From Rhizobium acidisoli (GTDB taxonomy: Bacteria > Pseudomonadota > Alphaproteobacteria > Rhizobiales > Rhizobiaceae): DNA of 64,000 nt. Below are positions 35,634 through 45,150 of the stretch, piece by piece. The number at the start of each line of letters is the position of its first letter. The stretch's first letter is position 1. Under the pieces are notes generated by a model. The model searched no databases. It had not been told where the DNA came from and saw nothing but the letters and a program-made list of their open reading frames with translations. The stretch is from assembly GCF_002531755.2 (NCBI RefSeq), contig NZ_CP034998.1:1798001-1862000 (forward strand). Direction: 5' to 3'. Both the position numbers and the translations under genes were made by a program.

Positions 35634-35662
35634 TTGACAATGTAATACATTTTAGTTAAATG
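35634..35662 (+). promoter_or_regulatory. Candidate sigma-70 promoter in an AT-rich gap
   Basis: TTGACA (35634-35639), a 17-base spacer and TAAATG (35657-35662), in an unusually AT-rich stretch (about 35590-35700). It could drive the small gene at 35742 with a leader of about 75 bases. Only the -35 box is canonical. Confidence 0.4.
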
Positions 35663-35741
35663 CCATACTTAACTATTCATTAACAATATACTTGCGCGTC
35701 GTCCGCTTCCGCTTATGCTTTATGCAAAGGGGAGAGGAACA

Positions 35742-35858
35742 ATGTTTACCAAAAGCCTCATCATGCCGTTGGGATTCGCAATGATTGCCATTGCCGGCCT
35801 GTTGTTCCAGATTGCTTCATACGCGTTGAACTCCCCCGTGACCGTGCTGCAGCCGTAA
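35742..35858 (+). CDS. Very small hydrophobic protein
   Basis: A 38-residue protein with a very good ribosome site (AAAGGGGAGAGGAAC before the ATG). It has one hydrophobic helix (LIMPLGFAMIAIAGLLFQIA) and a polar C-terminal tail (SPVTVLQP). A single-pass membrane protein is likely; no family was recognised. It precedes the GlsB-like gene by about 100 bases on the same strand. Confidence 0.55.
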   Translation: MFTKSLIMPLGFAMIAIAGLLFQIASYALNSPVTVLQP

Positions 35859-35960
35859 GTCACATAAGTTGCTGAAGCGGCAGGCAATCTCGTAACTGGG
35901 AGTGGAACTTCCTTTCGTTTCGTGCATTCTGTGACTCGTTTTGCCAGGAGGGAGATAACC

Positions 35961-36215
35961 ATGGAAAACGCAGGCGTGGGTTGGATTGCAGCCATCATCA
36001 TCGGCGGCATCGCCGGATGGCTGGCGGAAAAGGTCATGAGCAGCAATATGGGTTTGCTCATGAACATATTGCTCGGCATCGTCGGCGCCATCGTCGCCAA
36101 CTGGATCCTGGGTCTGTTGCACATCCAGCCGCTGGCCGGTTGGCTGGGTTATCTGATCACCGGCTTCATCGGTGCCTGCATTCTGATTTTCGTCGGCCGC
36201 GTCATCCGTCGCTGA
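35961..36215 (+). CDS. GlsB/YeaQ/YmgE-family stress membrane protein
   Basis: An 84-residue inner-membrane protein with three helices. The Gly-rich family pattern is clear: IIGGIAGWLAEKVM, LLMNILLGIVGAIVANWILG and GYLITGFIGACILIFVGRVI. Members are often induced by stress, and their biochemical role is unknown. The ATG at 35961 directly follows AGGAGGGAGATAACC. It converges with the DUF883 gene across a shared hairpin. Confidence 0.9.
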   Translation: MENAGVGWIAAIIIGGIAGWLAEKVMSSNMGLLMNILLGIVGAIVANWILGLLHIQPLAGWLGYLITGFIGACILIFVGRVIRR

Positions 36216-36232
36216 TTGCCGCAGACATGGTG

Positions 36233-36263
36233 AAAAGCCGGGCGCGCTTGGCGTCCGGCTTTT
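36233..36263. terminator. Bidirectional terminator hairpin
   Basis: AAAAGCCGG (36233-36241) pairs with CCGGCTTTT (36255-36263). T-runs occur at both ends depending on the strand read. It lies between two convergent genes and can serve both. Confidence 0.75.
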
Positions 36264-36282
36264 CTCTATCCCGAATTGTCTT

Positions 36283-36564
36283 TCAGCGGCGGCTCAGCAG
36301 GCCGAAAACATAGGCGATGCCTGCGGTCACCGCGAGCGCCATGAGCGGTTCTTCACGAACCTTGTCGCGCAGCTGTTCCGTCATCAGCGACGCCTCGTCG
36401 GTAACTGCCGACTTTGCCCCCTGCCCGAGCGCGACCACGCTTTCCGTCAGCCGGGAGAGATCGTTGCGAAGGGCTGCGACCTGCGCCGACAGGTCGTCTG
36501 CTGCCATATCAGCCTTGACGCGCGCAGCGGTGGATTCGGCGGAAGCGGTTTTCAAGTCGGCCAT
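36283..36564 (-). CDS. DUF883-like membrane-anchored protein (ElaB/YqjD type)
   Basis: A 93-residue protein. The N-terminal two thirds form a long amphipathic helix (DLSAQVAALRNDLSRLTESV) and the C-terminus is one membrane helix (LMALAVTAGIAYVFGLLSRR). This layout fits DUF883/ElaB-YqjD proteins, some of which tether ribosomes to the membrane in stationary phase. The ATG at 36564 has AGGAG six bases upstream. The longer open frame runs opposite the ppiD gene and is not used. Confidence 0.8.
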   Translation of the reverse strand: MADLKTASAESTAARVKADMAADDLSAQVAALRNDLSRLTESVVALGQGAKSAVTDEASLMTEQLRDKVREEPLMALAVTAGIAYVFGLLSRR

Positions 36565-36783
36565 GGTCTGCTCCTGTTGCATGGGATGCCGCTTCAACGA
36601 AATGGCGGCCCGAAAGGTTCCGCCGCAGCCGATCTTTTGTTGGCCGCGGAGCCGCCACGCGGCCGCCGCCGCCCGGCGCAGCTTTTCGCGCGACAAACTC
36701 TTCATTTCCTGTCGGGTTTGTTCTAAGGAACGTCGAATGTCCGCCCGCGCGCGGCTCAATGATACTGCGAGGTTTGCGTTTCT

Positions 36784-38676
36784 ATGTTCCATATCCTGAG
36801 AAGAGCCGCTCAGACTTGGGTCGCCAAGCTGCTGATGCTTCTGCTGGTCGCGTCCTTCGGCATCTGGGGCGTCTCCCGGTCGCTGATTACCGGCAGCAAC
36901 AGCACCACGGTCGTGACCGTCGGCGATCAGCATGTGGACGTCAACGAATTCCACCTCGCCTACCAGCGCCAGGTGGCAAGCCTCGGCCAGCAGTTCGGCA
37001 CGCGTCTCACTCCGGAACAGGCTCGCGCTTTCGGCGTCGAGCAGCAGGTGCTTGCCCAGCTCGTCGCCGGCGCCTCGCTCGACCAGCTCGCCGAAGACAT
37101 GAACCTCGGCCTGTCCGAAGATCGCCTCGCCCAGCTGATCGCCGACGATCCGGCTTTCAAGGCCGTCAACGGCAAGTTCGATCGTGAACTCTTCATCTCG
37201 CGCCTGCGCAACGCCAATATCCGCCAGGACGATTACATCAAGGAGCGCAGCAAGGTCGCTGTCCGCAGCCAGGTCGTCGATGCCATCTCGAACGGCTTCA
37301 CCGCCCCGAAGACGCTGATCGACGCTCTGAAGCTCTATGGCAATGAAAGCCGCAGCATCGACTATCTGCTGCTCACCAACGCCAATATCGAGCCGATCAA
37401 AGCGCCTGCCGACGACGTGCTGGCGGCATGGTTCGACGGCGTCAAGCAGCGCTACCAGGCGCCTGAATACCGCAAGCTCGTCTATCTCTCGCTGCAGCCC
37501 GCCGATATCGCCGACGCTGCGACCGTCACCGACGACCAGATCCACGAAGCTTTCGACAAGAGCAAGGACACCTACCGCACGCCGGAAAGCCGCACCATCG
37601 AACAGCTGACTTTCACCAGCAAGGATCTTGCCGTTGCCGCCGAAACGGCGCTGAAGGGCGGCACCAGCTTCGACCAGCTGGTCTCCGACCAGGGCAAGAC
37701 GGCAAGCGACGTGCTGCTCGGCGAATTCACCAAGGACAAGGTTCCCGACCAGGCCGTTGCCGATGCGGCCTTCGCCGTTTCGAAGGACGGCGGCACGACA
37801 CCTGTCGTCGAGGGCTCCTTCGGCTCCGTCATCCTGCGCATCACCAACATCAAGCCGGAAACCACCAAGAATTTCGACGAGGTGAAGGAGGATATCCGCA
37901 AGCAGCTGGCGCTTTCCAATGCCTCGCAGGAGGTGATCAACGTTCATGACCGCATCGAGGATCTGCGCGCCGGCGGCGCCACGCTCGAGGATATTGCCGG
38001 CCAGCTGAAGCTCAAGGCCGTGACCGTCGACGCCGTCGATATGACCGGCGCCGACAAGGACGGCAAAGAGGTCAAGGATATTCCCGTCAAGCAGCAGTTG
38101 CTCGGCGAAGCCTTCAAGACCGAAGTCGGCGTCGATGCGCCGCCGCTGCCGATCGGCAATGACGGCTATGTCTGGTTCAACGTCCGCGAAATTACCCCGA
38201 CCCGCGAGCGCCCGGTCGCCGAAGTGCGCGAAAAGGCGGTCGAAGACTGGACGGCTGAACAGCAGAAGGCCGAACTTGCCAAAAAGGCCGAGGCATTGAA
38301 GGCCGAGGCCGCCAAGGGTACGGCGCTTGCCGATATCGCAACGCCGCTCGGCATCGCCGTTGAAAGCAAGAGCGGCGTTACCCGCGCCACCGATGATCCG
38401 GTGCTTGGCCGCGCCGGCGTCACCGCCGCCTTCTCCGGCCCCGTCGACGCGGTCGCGAGTGCCGTCGGCGCCGATCCGTCGACGCAGATCCTGATGAAGG
38501 TCACCGAGGTCAACAGCGAGCCGACCAGCGACGCGCTGAACAACCGCGATGCCCAGATCACCGCCATGGCCAATGCCGCCGGCGACGATATTCTCGATCA
38601 GATGGTCAACCTGCTGCAGACGCAGTACGGCGCTCAGATCAACCAGACGCTCGCCGAGCAGGCGACGCTTCGCTAG
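36784..38676 (+). CDS. ppiD: PpiD-like periplasmic peptidylprolyl isomerase
   Basis: A 630-residue inner-membrane-anchored chaperone/isomerase. One N-terminal helix (about 15-33) is followed by a SurA-N-like helical domain (about 45-200) and a parvulin-type region (about 245-355, with [20 protein letters not shown]). A long C-terminal part is repeated in helical and extended segments. It helps outer-membrane or secreted proteins fold after export. It heads the run with trpD, trpC, moaC and moeA; trpD starts 8 bases after its stop, so co-transcription is likely. The ATG at 36784 precedes the membrane helix directly. Confidence 0.88.
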
Positions 38677-38684
38677 GAGGCCTT

Positions 38685-39701
38685 ATGACCGATCTGAAGC
38701 CGTTCCTGGCCAAGGCCGCAAGCCGCGAGCCGCTGACGCGTGACGAGGCGCGCGCCGCCTTCGACATTCTGATGTCGGGCCAGGCGACGCCCTCGCAGAT
38801 CGGCGGCTTCCTGATGGCGCTGCGCGTGCGTGGCGAAACCGTCGACGAGATCGTCGGCGCCGTCACCGCGATGCGCTCGAAAATGCTGACCGTCGAAGCG
38901 CCTGAAGATGCGATCGACATTGTCGGCACTGGCGGCGATGCCAGCGGTACCTACAATATCTCGACGCTGGCGGCGCTCATCGTCGCCGGCGCCGGTGTCC
39001 CCGTCGCAAAACACGGCAACCGGGCGCTGAGCTCGAAATCGGGTGCGGCGGATAATCTCGCCGCACTCGGCGTCAAGCTCGATGTCGGCCCTGAGATCAT
39101 CTCCCGCTGCATCGCCGAGGCCGGCGTCGGCTTCATGTTCGCGCAGCTTCATCATTCCGCCATGCGCCATGTCGGCCCGTCCCGCGTCGAACTCGGCACC
39201 CGCACCATCTTCAACCTGTTAGGCCCGCTTTCCAGTCCGGCCGGCGTCCGCCGCCAGCTGCTTGGCGTCTTCTCGCCGCAATGGCTGGTGCCGCTCGCCG
39301 AGGTCATGCGCGATCTCGGCTCCGAATGCGTCTGGGTGGTCCATGGCGACGGCCTCGACGAGATCACCACGACAGGCATCACCAAGGTGGCCGCGCTCGA
39401 AGACGGCAAGATCCGCACCTTCGAGCTATCGCCCGCCGATTTCGGCGTTAGCCCTTGCGTGCTCGCCGACATCAGGGGCGGCGATGGCGTCGCCAATGCC
39501 GCAGCGCTTCGCGAGGTGCTCAGCGGCGCGAAGAACGCCTATCGTGATATTTCGCTCGCCAATGCCGCGGCATCGCTCGTCATCGCCGGCAAGGTCGAAA
39601 CGATTCGCGATGGCATGACGCTTGCCGCGCAGTCGCTCGATAGCGGTGCCACCGCGCTTGCCCTCGACAAACTCATCGCCGTTTCCAACGATATCGACTA
39701 G
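38685..39701 (+). CDS. trpD: Anthranilate phosphoribosyltransferase
   Basis: A 338-residue cytoplasmic enzyme that joins anthranilate to PRPP in the second step of tryptophan synthesis. The PRPP/anthranilate motifs are intact: [17 protein letters not shown] (about 80), [17 protein letters not shown] and [22 protein letters not shown]. An AGGAGG site directly precedes the ATG. It lies 8 bases after ppiD and 9 before trpC. As in other rhizobia, trpD and trpC are separate from trpE(G). Confidence 0.96.
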
Positions 39702-39710
39702 GATTGCCCG

Positions 39711-40523
39711 ATGAGCGATATTCTGAAGAAGATCGAACTTTACAAGCGCGAGGAAATCGCCGCCGCCAAGGCTGCGGTGTCGCTTGCCGACCTGAAGGCG
39801 ATGCAGGCCGGCCAGTCCGCTCCGCGTGGTTTCTACAAGGCGCTCGTTGCCCAGCGTGACGCCGGCAATTTCGGCCTGATCGCCGAGATCAAGAAGGCGA
39901 GCCCGTCCAAGGGCCTCATTCGCCCGGATTTCGATCCGCCGGCGCTGGCAAAGGCTTACGAAGCCGGTGGCGCCGCCTGCCTTTCCGTGCTGACCGACAC
40001 GCCGAGCTTTCAGGGTGCCCCGGAATTCCTGACGACGGCACGGGACGCCTGTGCCCTGCCCGCTTTGCGCAAGGATTTCATGTTCGAGACCTATCAGGTC
40101 CATGAGGCGCGCGCCTGGGGCGCCGACTGCATTCTGCTGATCATGGCGTCGCTGACCGATGACGAGGCCGAGCGGCTGCAGGACGAGGCCTTCTCGCTCG
40201 GCATGGATGTGCTGGTCGAGGTTCACGATGCCGAGGAGATGGAGCGGGCGCTGAAGCTTTCCTCGCCGCTCATCGGTATCAACAACCGCAATCTGCGGAC
40301 CTTCGAGGTCAGCCTGACGGTCAGCGAGACGCTTGCTTCAATGGTTCCCGCCGACCGACTCCTCATCGGCGAAAGCGGCATCTTCACCCATGCCGATTGC
40401 AAGCGTCTGCAGGCCGTCGATATCAGCACCTTCCTTGTCGGCGAAAGCCTGATGCGAAAAGACGACGTAACGGCCGCCACCCGCGCGCTGCTCTTCGGCG
40501 AAGCCGCCATCGCGGCCGAATGA
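39711..40523 (+). CDS. trpC: Indole-3-glycerol phosphate synthase
   Basis: A 270-residue TIM-barrel enzyme that closes the indole ring in tryptophan synthesis. The hallmark motifs are [13 protein letters not shown] (about 60), [21 protein letters not shown] (about 120) and [13 protein letters not shown] (about 185). It is a monofunctional enzyme, without the TrpF fusion of enterobacteria. The gene lies between trpD and moaC with only 1 base before moaC, so the tryptophan and molybdopterin genes share a message. Confidence 0.96.
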   Translation: MSDILKKIELYKREEIAAAKAAVSLADLKAMQAGQSAPRGFYKALVAQRDAGNFGLIAEIKKASPSKGLIRPDFDPPALAKAYEAGGAACLSVLTDTPSFQGAPEFLTTARDACALPALRKDFMFETYQVHEARAWGADCILLIMASLTDDEAERLQDEAFSLGMDVLVEVHDAEEMERALKLSSPLIGINNRNLRTFEVSLTVSETLASMVPADRLLIGESGIFTHADCKRLQAVDISTFLVGESLMRKDDVTAATRALLFGEAAIAAE

Positions 40524-40524
40524 T

Positions 40525-41022
40525 ATGAGCGGCGGAAAGCCCGGCCTCACGCATATCGATGCCTCCGGCGAGGCGCATATGGTCGATGTCTCCGACAAGG
40601 CCGAGACGGTGCGCATCGCCACGGCAGAGGGCCATGTGAAAATGGCGGCGGAAACGCTGGCACTGATCCGCCAGGGCAATGCCAAGAAGGGCGATGTCAT
40701 CCGCACGGCGCGCCTTGCCGGCATCATGGCGGCAAAACGCACCGCTGATCTCATTCCGCTCTGCCATCCGCTGATGTTGACCAAGGTCACCGTCGAGATC
40801 GAGGAAGATGCCGCCCTGCCGGGCCTGCGCGTCACGGCAACCGCCAAGCTGACCGGCAAGACCGGTGTGGAGATGGAGGCGCTGACCGCCGTCTCGGTCG
40901 CCTGCCTTACCATCTACGACATGGCCAAGGCCGCCGATAAGGCAATGGAGATCGGCGGCGTCAGGCTGCTCGAAAAATCCGGCGGCAAGTCGGGCGATTT
41001 CCGTCATCCGGAGGCGAGATGA
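40525..41022 (+). CDS. moaC: Cyclic pyranopterin monophosphate synthase
   Basis: A 165-residue enzyme of molybdenum cofactor synthesis that completes formation of cyclic pyranopterin monophosphate after MoaA. The motifs are typical: [33 protein letters not shown], then [25 protein letters not shown]. Full length is normal. Its last codons overlap the moeA start (ATGA), showing tight coupling. Confidence 0.97.
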   Translation: MSGGKPGLTHIDASGEAHMVDVSDKAETVRIATAEGHVKMAAETLALIRQGNAKKGDVIRTARLAGIMAAKRTADLIPLCHPLMLTKVTVEIEEDAALPGLRVTATAKLTGKTGVEMEALTAVSVACLTIYDMAKAADKAMEIGGVRLLEKSGGKSGDFRHPEAR

Positions 41023-42242
41023 ACCTTCTCCCGGTCGCAGAGGCCTTAAGCCGGCTGCTCTCCCGCGCAACGCCCGTCGCGGCATCCGAGACATTGCCGC
41101 TCGCCGAGGCTGAAGGCCGCGTCCTGGCCGTCGATCTCAAGTCCGGGATAACCCAGCCTCCCTTCGATGCCTCGGCCATGGATGGCTATGCGCTGCGCCG
41201 CGACGATGCGCCGGAGCCGGGCGCCGTGCTGAAGGTCATCGGCACGTCTGCCGCCGGCCACGGCTTCGAAGGAAGCGTCGGCAAGGGTGAGGCCGTCCGC
41301 ATCTTCACCGGCGCGCCCGTTCCGGCAGGCGCCGACAGCGTGCTGCTGCAGGAGGATGCAGAGAAGATCGAAGACGGCGTCCGCACCAATTTCCCCGTGC
41401 GGCAGGGCCAGCATGTACGTCCCCGCGGCCAGGATTTTACCGAAGGCGAAGCCGTGCTCGCGGCCGGCACCGTGCTCGATTTCTCGCGGCTGACGGTCGC
41501 TGCCGGCATGAACCGGCCCGATGTCGAGGTCCTCAAACGCCCGCTGATTGCCATTCTCGCAACCGGCGACGAACTGCTGCCGCCCGGAAGCACGCCCGGC
41601 CCTTCGCAGATCATCGCTTCCAATACCTTCGGCATCGCAGCCCTTGCCCGCAAAGCCGGCGCCGACGTTCTCGATCTCGGCATCGTCCCGGACGATAAGG
41701 TGAGGATTACCGCGGCGATCGATACGGCGCGGGCCGCTGAGGCCGATGTCATCGTCACGCTCGGCGGCGCTTCGGTCGGCGACCATGATCTGGTGCAGGC
41801 GACGTTGATCGAGGCCGGCATGCAGCTGGATTTCTGGCGCATCGCCATGCGGCCCGGCAAACCGCTGATGGTGGGCAGCTTCGGCGAGACCCATGTGCTC
41901 GGCCTGCCCGGCAATCCGGTCTCGAGCCTCGTCTGCTCGCTGCTCTTCCTGGAACCGCTGATCCGCAAGCTCGCTTCCCTGCCGCCGGTGCGGCGCGAGG
42001 CAATGGTGGGGGCAGCCACCCCACTGCGCGCCAACGACCACCGCCAGGACTATATCAGGGCGAAACTGTCGAAGTCCGCCGCCGGAACCTGGCTCGCCGA
42101 GGCCTTCGGCAAGCAGGATTCCTCGATGATGAAAGTGTTTGCCCAGGCCGATTGCCTCATCATCCGCCCGCCACATGCGCCGGAACTGCCGGCCGGAGCG
42201 CCCTGCCCGGTCATGCTGTTGCGGCCGGATCTTTTGGCATAG
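41019..42242 (+). CDS. moeA: Molybdopterin molybdotransferase
   Basis: A 407-residue enzyme that inserts molybdate into adenylylated molybdopterin. Domain features are the N-terminal SAMDGYALR motif (about 50), the [16 protein letters not shown] stretch and the MoCF-like domain with [11 protein letters not shown] (about 185), [11 protein letters not shown] and PGNPVSSLV. The four-domain layout is complete. The start overlaps the moaC stop. It ends the ppiD-moeA run; the next gene lies on the opposite strand. Confidence 0.96.
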   Translation: MNLLPVAEALSRLLSRATPVAASETLPLAEAEGRVLAVDLKSGITQPPFDASAMDGYALRRDDAPEPGAVLKVIGTSAAGHGFEGSVGKGEAVRIFTGAPVPAGADSVLLQEDAEKIEDGVRTNFPVRQGQHVRPRGQDFTEGEAVLAAGTVLDFSRLTVAAGMNRPDVEVLKRPLIAILATGDELLPPGSTPGPSQIIASNTFGIAALARKAGADVLDLGIVPDDKVRITAAIDTARAAEADVIVTLGGASVGDHDLVQATLIEAGMQLDFWRIAMRPGKPLMVGSFGETHVLGLPGNPVSSLVCSLLFLEPLIRKLASLPPVRREAMVGAATPLRANDHRQDYIRAKLSKSAAGTWLAEAFGKQDSSMMKVFAQADCLIIRPPHAPELPAGAPCPVMLLRPDLLA

Positions 42243-42261
42243 TTCCGACTTTCCAACTGCT

Positions 42262-42921
42262 TCAGGAAAGCGAAAACACGCCCGCCTGCACCATTCCGCC
42301 GCTGGACCCCGCGCCAAATTCCGCAACCGCATGCGTCGCGATTCGCTTCAGTTGTGCTTGCGGTAGGTAAGCGCGCTCGGGATCGCCGATCAGCACCTCG
42401 ATGCCGGCGGACTGGCAACGCCGCAGGAAAGCCATCGCCCGTAAAGCAAGCGCATGGTCGTAGAACAGATCACCGACGACGAGGAGATCAGTCTCCTCCG
42501 GCGGCGGTGCCTCGATGATATCGGCGGCGACGGCAACGATGTCCACGCCGTTGATCGCCGCGTTGAGACCGATAGCAGCAATGGCATTGGCATCGACATC
42601 GACCGCCGTAACCGCGGCTGCTCCGGCCTTCGCCGCCGCGATGGCGACGAGCCCGGAGCCGGCGCCGAGATCAAGGACGCGGCGGCCGGCGACCACTTCC
42701 GGGCGATCGAGCAGATGGCGGGCAAGCACGGCGCCGCCGGCCCAAGGATAGGCCCAGTAGGGCGCCGGATCGGCTTCTTCGCGGCCGGCAAGCCGCCAGA
42801 GCCCACTCGCAGGACCTGCCGTATGGAGGAGGATTTCGGGAATGGCCGGGACGGGTGAGACCGGCAGATTGGCCTGGATGAAGGTGACCCGAACGGGATG
42901 CGGCATATCGGAGCGCTTCAT
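42262..42921 (-). CDS. Class I SAM-dependent methyltransferase (ETFB-lysine-type)
   Basis: A 219-residue enzyme. The N-terminal part (PEILLHTAGPASGLWRLAG, YWAYPWAGGAVLARHLLD) and the SAM-binding core RRVLDLGAGSGLVAIAAAKAGA, with AVDVDANAI for motif II and VVGDLFYD for motif IV, resemble the protein-lysine methyltransferase group that modifies electron-transfer flavoprotein. The exact substrate is an inference. Three ATGs lie in a row (42927, 42924, 42921); AGGGAG is best placed for the third. It converges with moeA 19 bases away. Confidence 0.82.
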   Translation of the reverse strand: MKRSDMPHPVRVTFIQANLPVSPVPAIPEILLHTAGPASGLWRLAGREEADPAPYWAYPWAGGAVLARHLLDRPEVVAGRRVLDLGAGSGLVAIAAAKAGAAAVTAVDVDANAIAAIGLNAAINGVDIVAVAADIIEAPPPEETDLLVVGDLFYDHALALRAMAFLRRCQSAGIEVLIGDPERAYLPQAQLKRIATHAVAEFGAGSSGGMVQAGVFSLS

Positions 42922-43034
42922 CATCATGCTCCCTGCCCGCTAGGGCGAGATTCGGCATGCCGCCGTCGAGGAATTCCACGTCGTCGCACGCGACGAAGCC
43001 GAAATGCTCCTGGAGCACTTATCGGCCTTGATAA

Positions 43035-43062
43035 AGCCCTCCGCCTCACCCGGCGAAGGGCT
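43035..43062 (-). terminator. Likely terminator after the helicase gene
   Basis: AGCCCTCCGCC (43035-43045) pairs with GGCGAAGGGCT (43052-43062) with one G-U pair in the minus-strand RNA. The tail TTATC is only weakly U-rich. It lies 10 bases after the helicase stop codon. Confidence 0.5.
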
Positions 43063-43072
43063 GCCGGCGCAA

Positions 43073-45052
43073 TCAGCCGGGCTTCTTCTTCGAAAACTTG
43101 CCCTTCGCCCCGGCGCCGCCCTTGCCCTCGAATTTCGGGCGTTCGGATTTGGCGCCTTCGGATTTGCCGCCTTCGAATTTCGGCTTGTCGTATTTCGGCT
43201 TGTCGAATTTCGGGCCATCGAAGCCGGGCTTGCCGGGCTTCTTGCTCCAGCTATCCTGTCTTTGCTGGCCGCTATTGTCGGCTGCTGCATATCCGCCGCC
43301 CGGAGCCTTGCCGAACTTATTGTTGCGGCGTTCCTCGCGGAACGTGTCGCCCGGTCGCTCGTCACGCGACGGCTTGCCGGCATAGGGCTTCGGCGACGGC
43401 GCCCGGCTGAAATCCGGCGTGCCGGAAAGCTTGGTCACACGGATGCCGCGTTCGAGCGCCTTGTTCGGTCCGATCGCTGCCAGGAAGCTTTCGGCACTCG
43501 CTGCTGCGATCTCCACAAAGGTTTCCTCAGGCTGCATCTTGATCGCACCGATCTCGCGCTTCGTCACATTGCCGTTGCGGCAGAGCATCGGAATCAGCCA
43601 GCGCGGCTCGGCATTCTGCTTGCGTCCGACCGAAACGGAGAACCAGACGCTGGCGCCGAAATCCTCGCGCGGTCCCCTCTGTGCCGGCTCGAACGGCTCG
43701 GCATTGTCGCGGCGCTTGCGGCTGCCCCCGTCCTGCACGGTAACCTCGAGAAGGTCTTCCGGCGCCGAATGGTTGGTACGGTAAAGACGCAGGAAAGCGG
43801 CGGCGAGCTTTTCGGCGCCGTGGCTGGAAAGCAGCTGCTGCACCAGCCCCTGTTCTTCCTCCTGCGGCGCTTCGCTGAAGATCGGATCGGCAAGCAGCCG
43901 TTCGTCGTCGCGCTCGTTTACCTCTTCGGCCGACGGCGGCCGCGCCCAGGCGGCGGAAATGCCGGCATTTTCAAGCAGGCGCTCGGCCTTGCGCCGTGCA
44001 TTCAGCGGCACGATCATGGCGCTGATGCCCTTGCGTCCGGCCCGGCCGGTGCGGCCGCTGCGGTGCAGTAGCGTGTCCGGATTGGTCGGCAGGTCGGCAT
44101 GGATGACCAGATCGAGACCCGGCAGGTCGATGCCGCGAGCAGCGACGTCGGTTGCGATGCAGACGCGGGCGCGCCCGTCGCGCATCGCCTGCAGCGCATG
44201 GGTGCGTTCGTTCTGCGTCAGCTCGCCGGAAAGCGCTACGACGGAGAAATTGCGGTTGTTGAAGCGAGCGGTCAGATGATTGACGGCCGCACGCGTCGAG
44301 CAGAAGACGATGGCGTTGGTCGCCTCGTAATAACGCAGCACGTTGATGATCGCATTCTCGCGGTCGCTGGGGGCCACCATCAGCGCGCGATATTCAATAT
44401 CGACATGCTGCTTTGCCTCAGCCGCGGTGCTGATGCGCACGGCGTTGCGTTGATAGCTTTTGGCAAGCTTGGCGATCGCCGCCGGCACCGTTGCCGAAAA
44501 CATCAGCGTCCGGCGCTCGTCCGGCGCCGAATCGAGAATGAATTCCAGATCTTCGCGGAAGCCGAGATCGAGCATCTCGTCGGCCTCGTCGAGCACGGCG
44601 GCCTTCAGTTCAGACATGTCGAGCGCCCTGCGGCGGATATGGTCGCAGAGGCGGCCCGGCGTGCCGACGACGATATGGGCGCCGCGTTCGAGCGAGCGGC
44701 GCTCGCTGCGGATGTCCATGCCGCCGACGCAGCTGGCGATCACCGCGCCGGTCATTTCGTAGAGCCATTCGAGCTCACGCTTGACCTGCAGGGCAAGTTC
44801 GCGCGTCGGGGCGATGACAAGCGCAAGCGGCGCGCCGGCATTGCCGAAGCGCTCTCCGCCCTCGAGCAGCGTCGGCGCCAGCGCCAGGCCGAAGGCGACG
44901 GTCTTGCCGGAACCGGTCTGGGCCGAGACCAGCGCGTCGGAAGCGGCGAGCGCCGGATCGAGCATTGCCTTCTGCACCGGGGTGAGTTCGGCGTAACCGC
45001 GCTTCTGCAACGCCTTGGCGATCGCCGGAACGACGCCGTTGAATTCTGTCAT
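43073..45052 (-). CDS. DEAD-box RNA helicase with DbpA-type RNA-binding domain
   Basis: A 659-residue helicase. The motor motifs are complete: Q motif ELTPVQKAML, SAQTGSGKT, PTRELALQV, DEADEMLDLG, SAT, ATDVAARGID and HRSGRTGRAGR. A DbpA-like RNA-binding domain follows (about 480-560). The last 100 residues are Lys/Gly/Phe-rich with repeated units (KPKFEG, DKPKYDKPK), probably disordered and RNA-binding. It unwinds RNA, for example in ribosome assembly or cold adaptation. The start at 45052 gives MTEFNGVVPAI, a normal family opening. Confidence 0.92.
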   Translation of the reverse strand: MTEFNGVVPAIAKALQKRGYAELTPVQKAMLDPALAASDALVSAQTGSGKTVAFGLALAPTLLEGGERFGNAGAPLALVIAPTRELALQVKRELEWLYEMTGAVIASCVGGMDIRSERRSLERGAHIVVGTPGRLCDHIRRRALDMSELKAAVLDEADEMLDLGFREDLEFILDSAPDERRTLMFSATVPAAIAKLAKSYQRNAVRISTAAEAKQHVDIEYRALMVAPSDRENAIINVLRYYEATNAIVFCSTRAAVNHLTARFNNRNFSVVALSGELTQNERTHALQAMRDGRARVCIATDVAARGIDLPGLDLVIHADLPTNPDTLLHRSGRTGRAGRKGISAMIVPLNARRKAERLLENAGISAAWARPPSAEEVNERDDERLLADPIFSEAPQEEEQGLVQQLLSSHGAEKLAAAFLRLYRTNHSAPEDLLEVTVQDGGSRKRRDNAEPFEPAQRGPREDFGASVWFSVSVGRKQNAEPRWLIPMLCRNGNVTKREIGAIKMQPEETFVEIAAASAESFLAAIGPNKALERGIRVTKLSGTPDFSRAPSPKPYAGKPSRDERPGDTFREERRNNKFGKAPGGGYAAADNSGQQRQDSWSKKPGKPGFDGPKFDKPKYDKPKFEGGKSEGAKSERPKFEGKGGAGAKGKFSKKKPG

Positions 45053-45150
45053 GAGTTCGATCTTTCGGAGCTGTCAGGCGCGAATTGCGCCATGGCCGGA
45101 GCCAGCCGGCGGGGTATTTGCGCCGTTCCTAGCCGCTCCGGCGGCGATTG

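Noticed and set aside
36565..37947. N-terminal extension of the DUF883 protein across ppiD
   Set aside because: It reads antisense to ppiD; the ATG at 36564 has its own ribosome site and gives a normal family length.
41046..42332. A 428-codon open frame opposite moeA
   Set aside because: Antisense shadow of moeA with no recognisable features.
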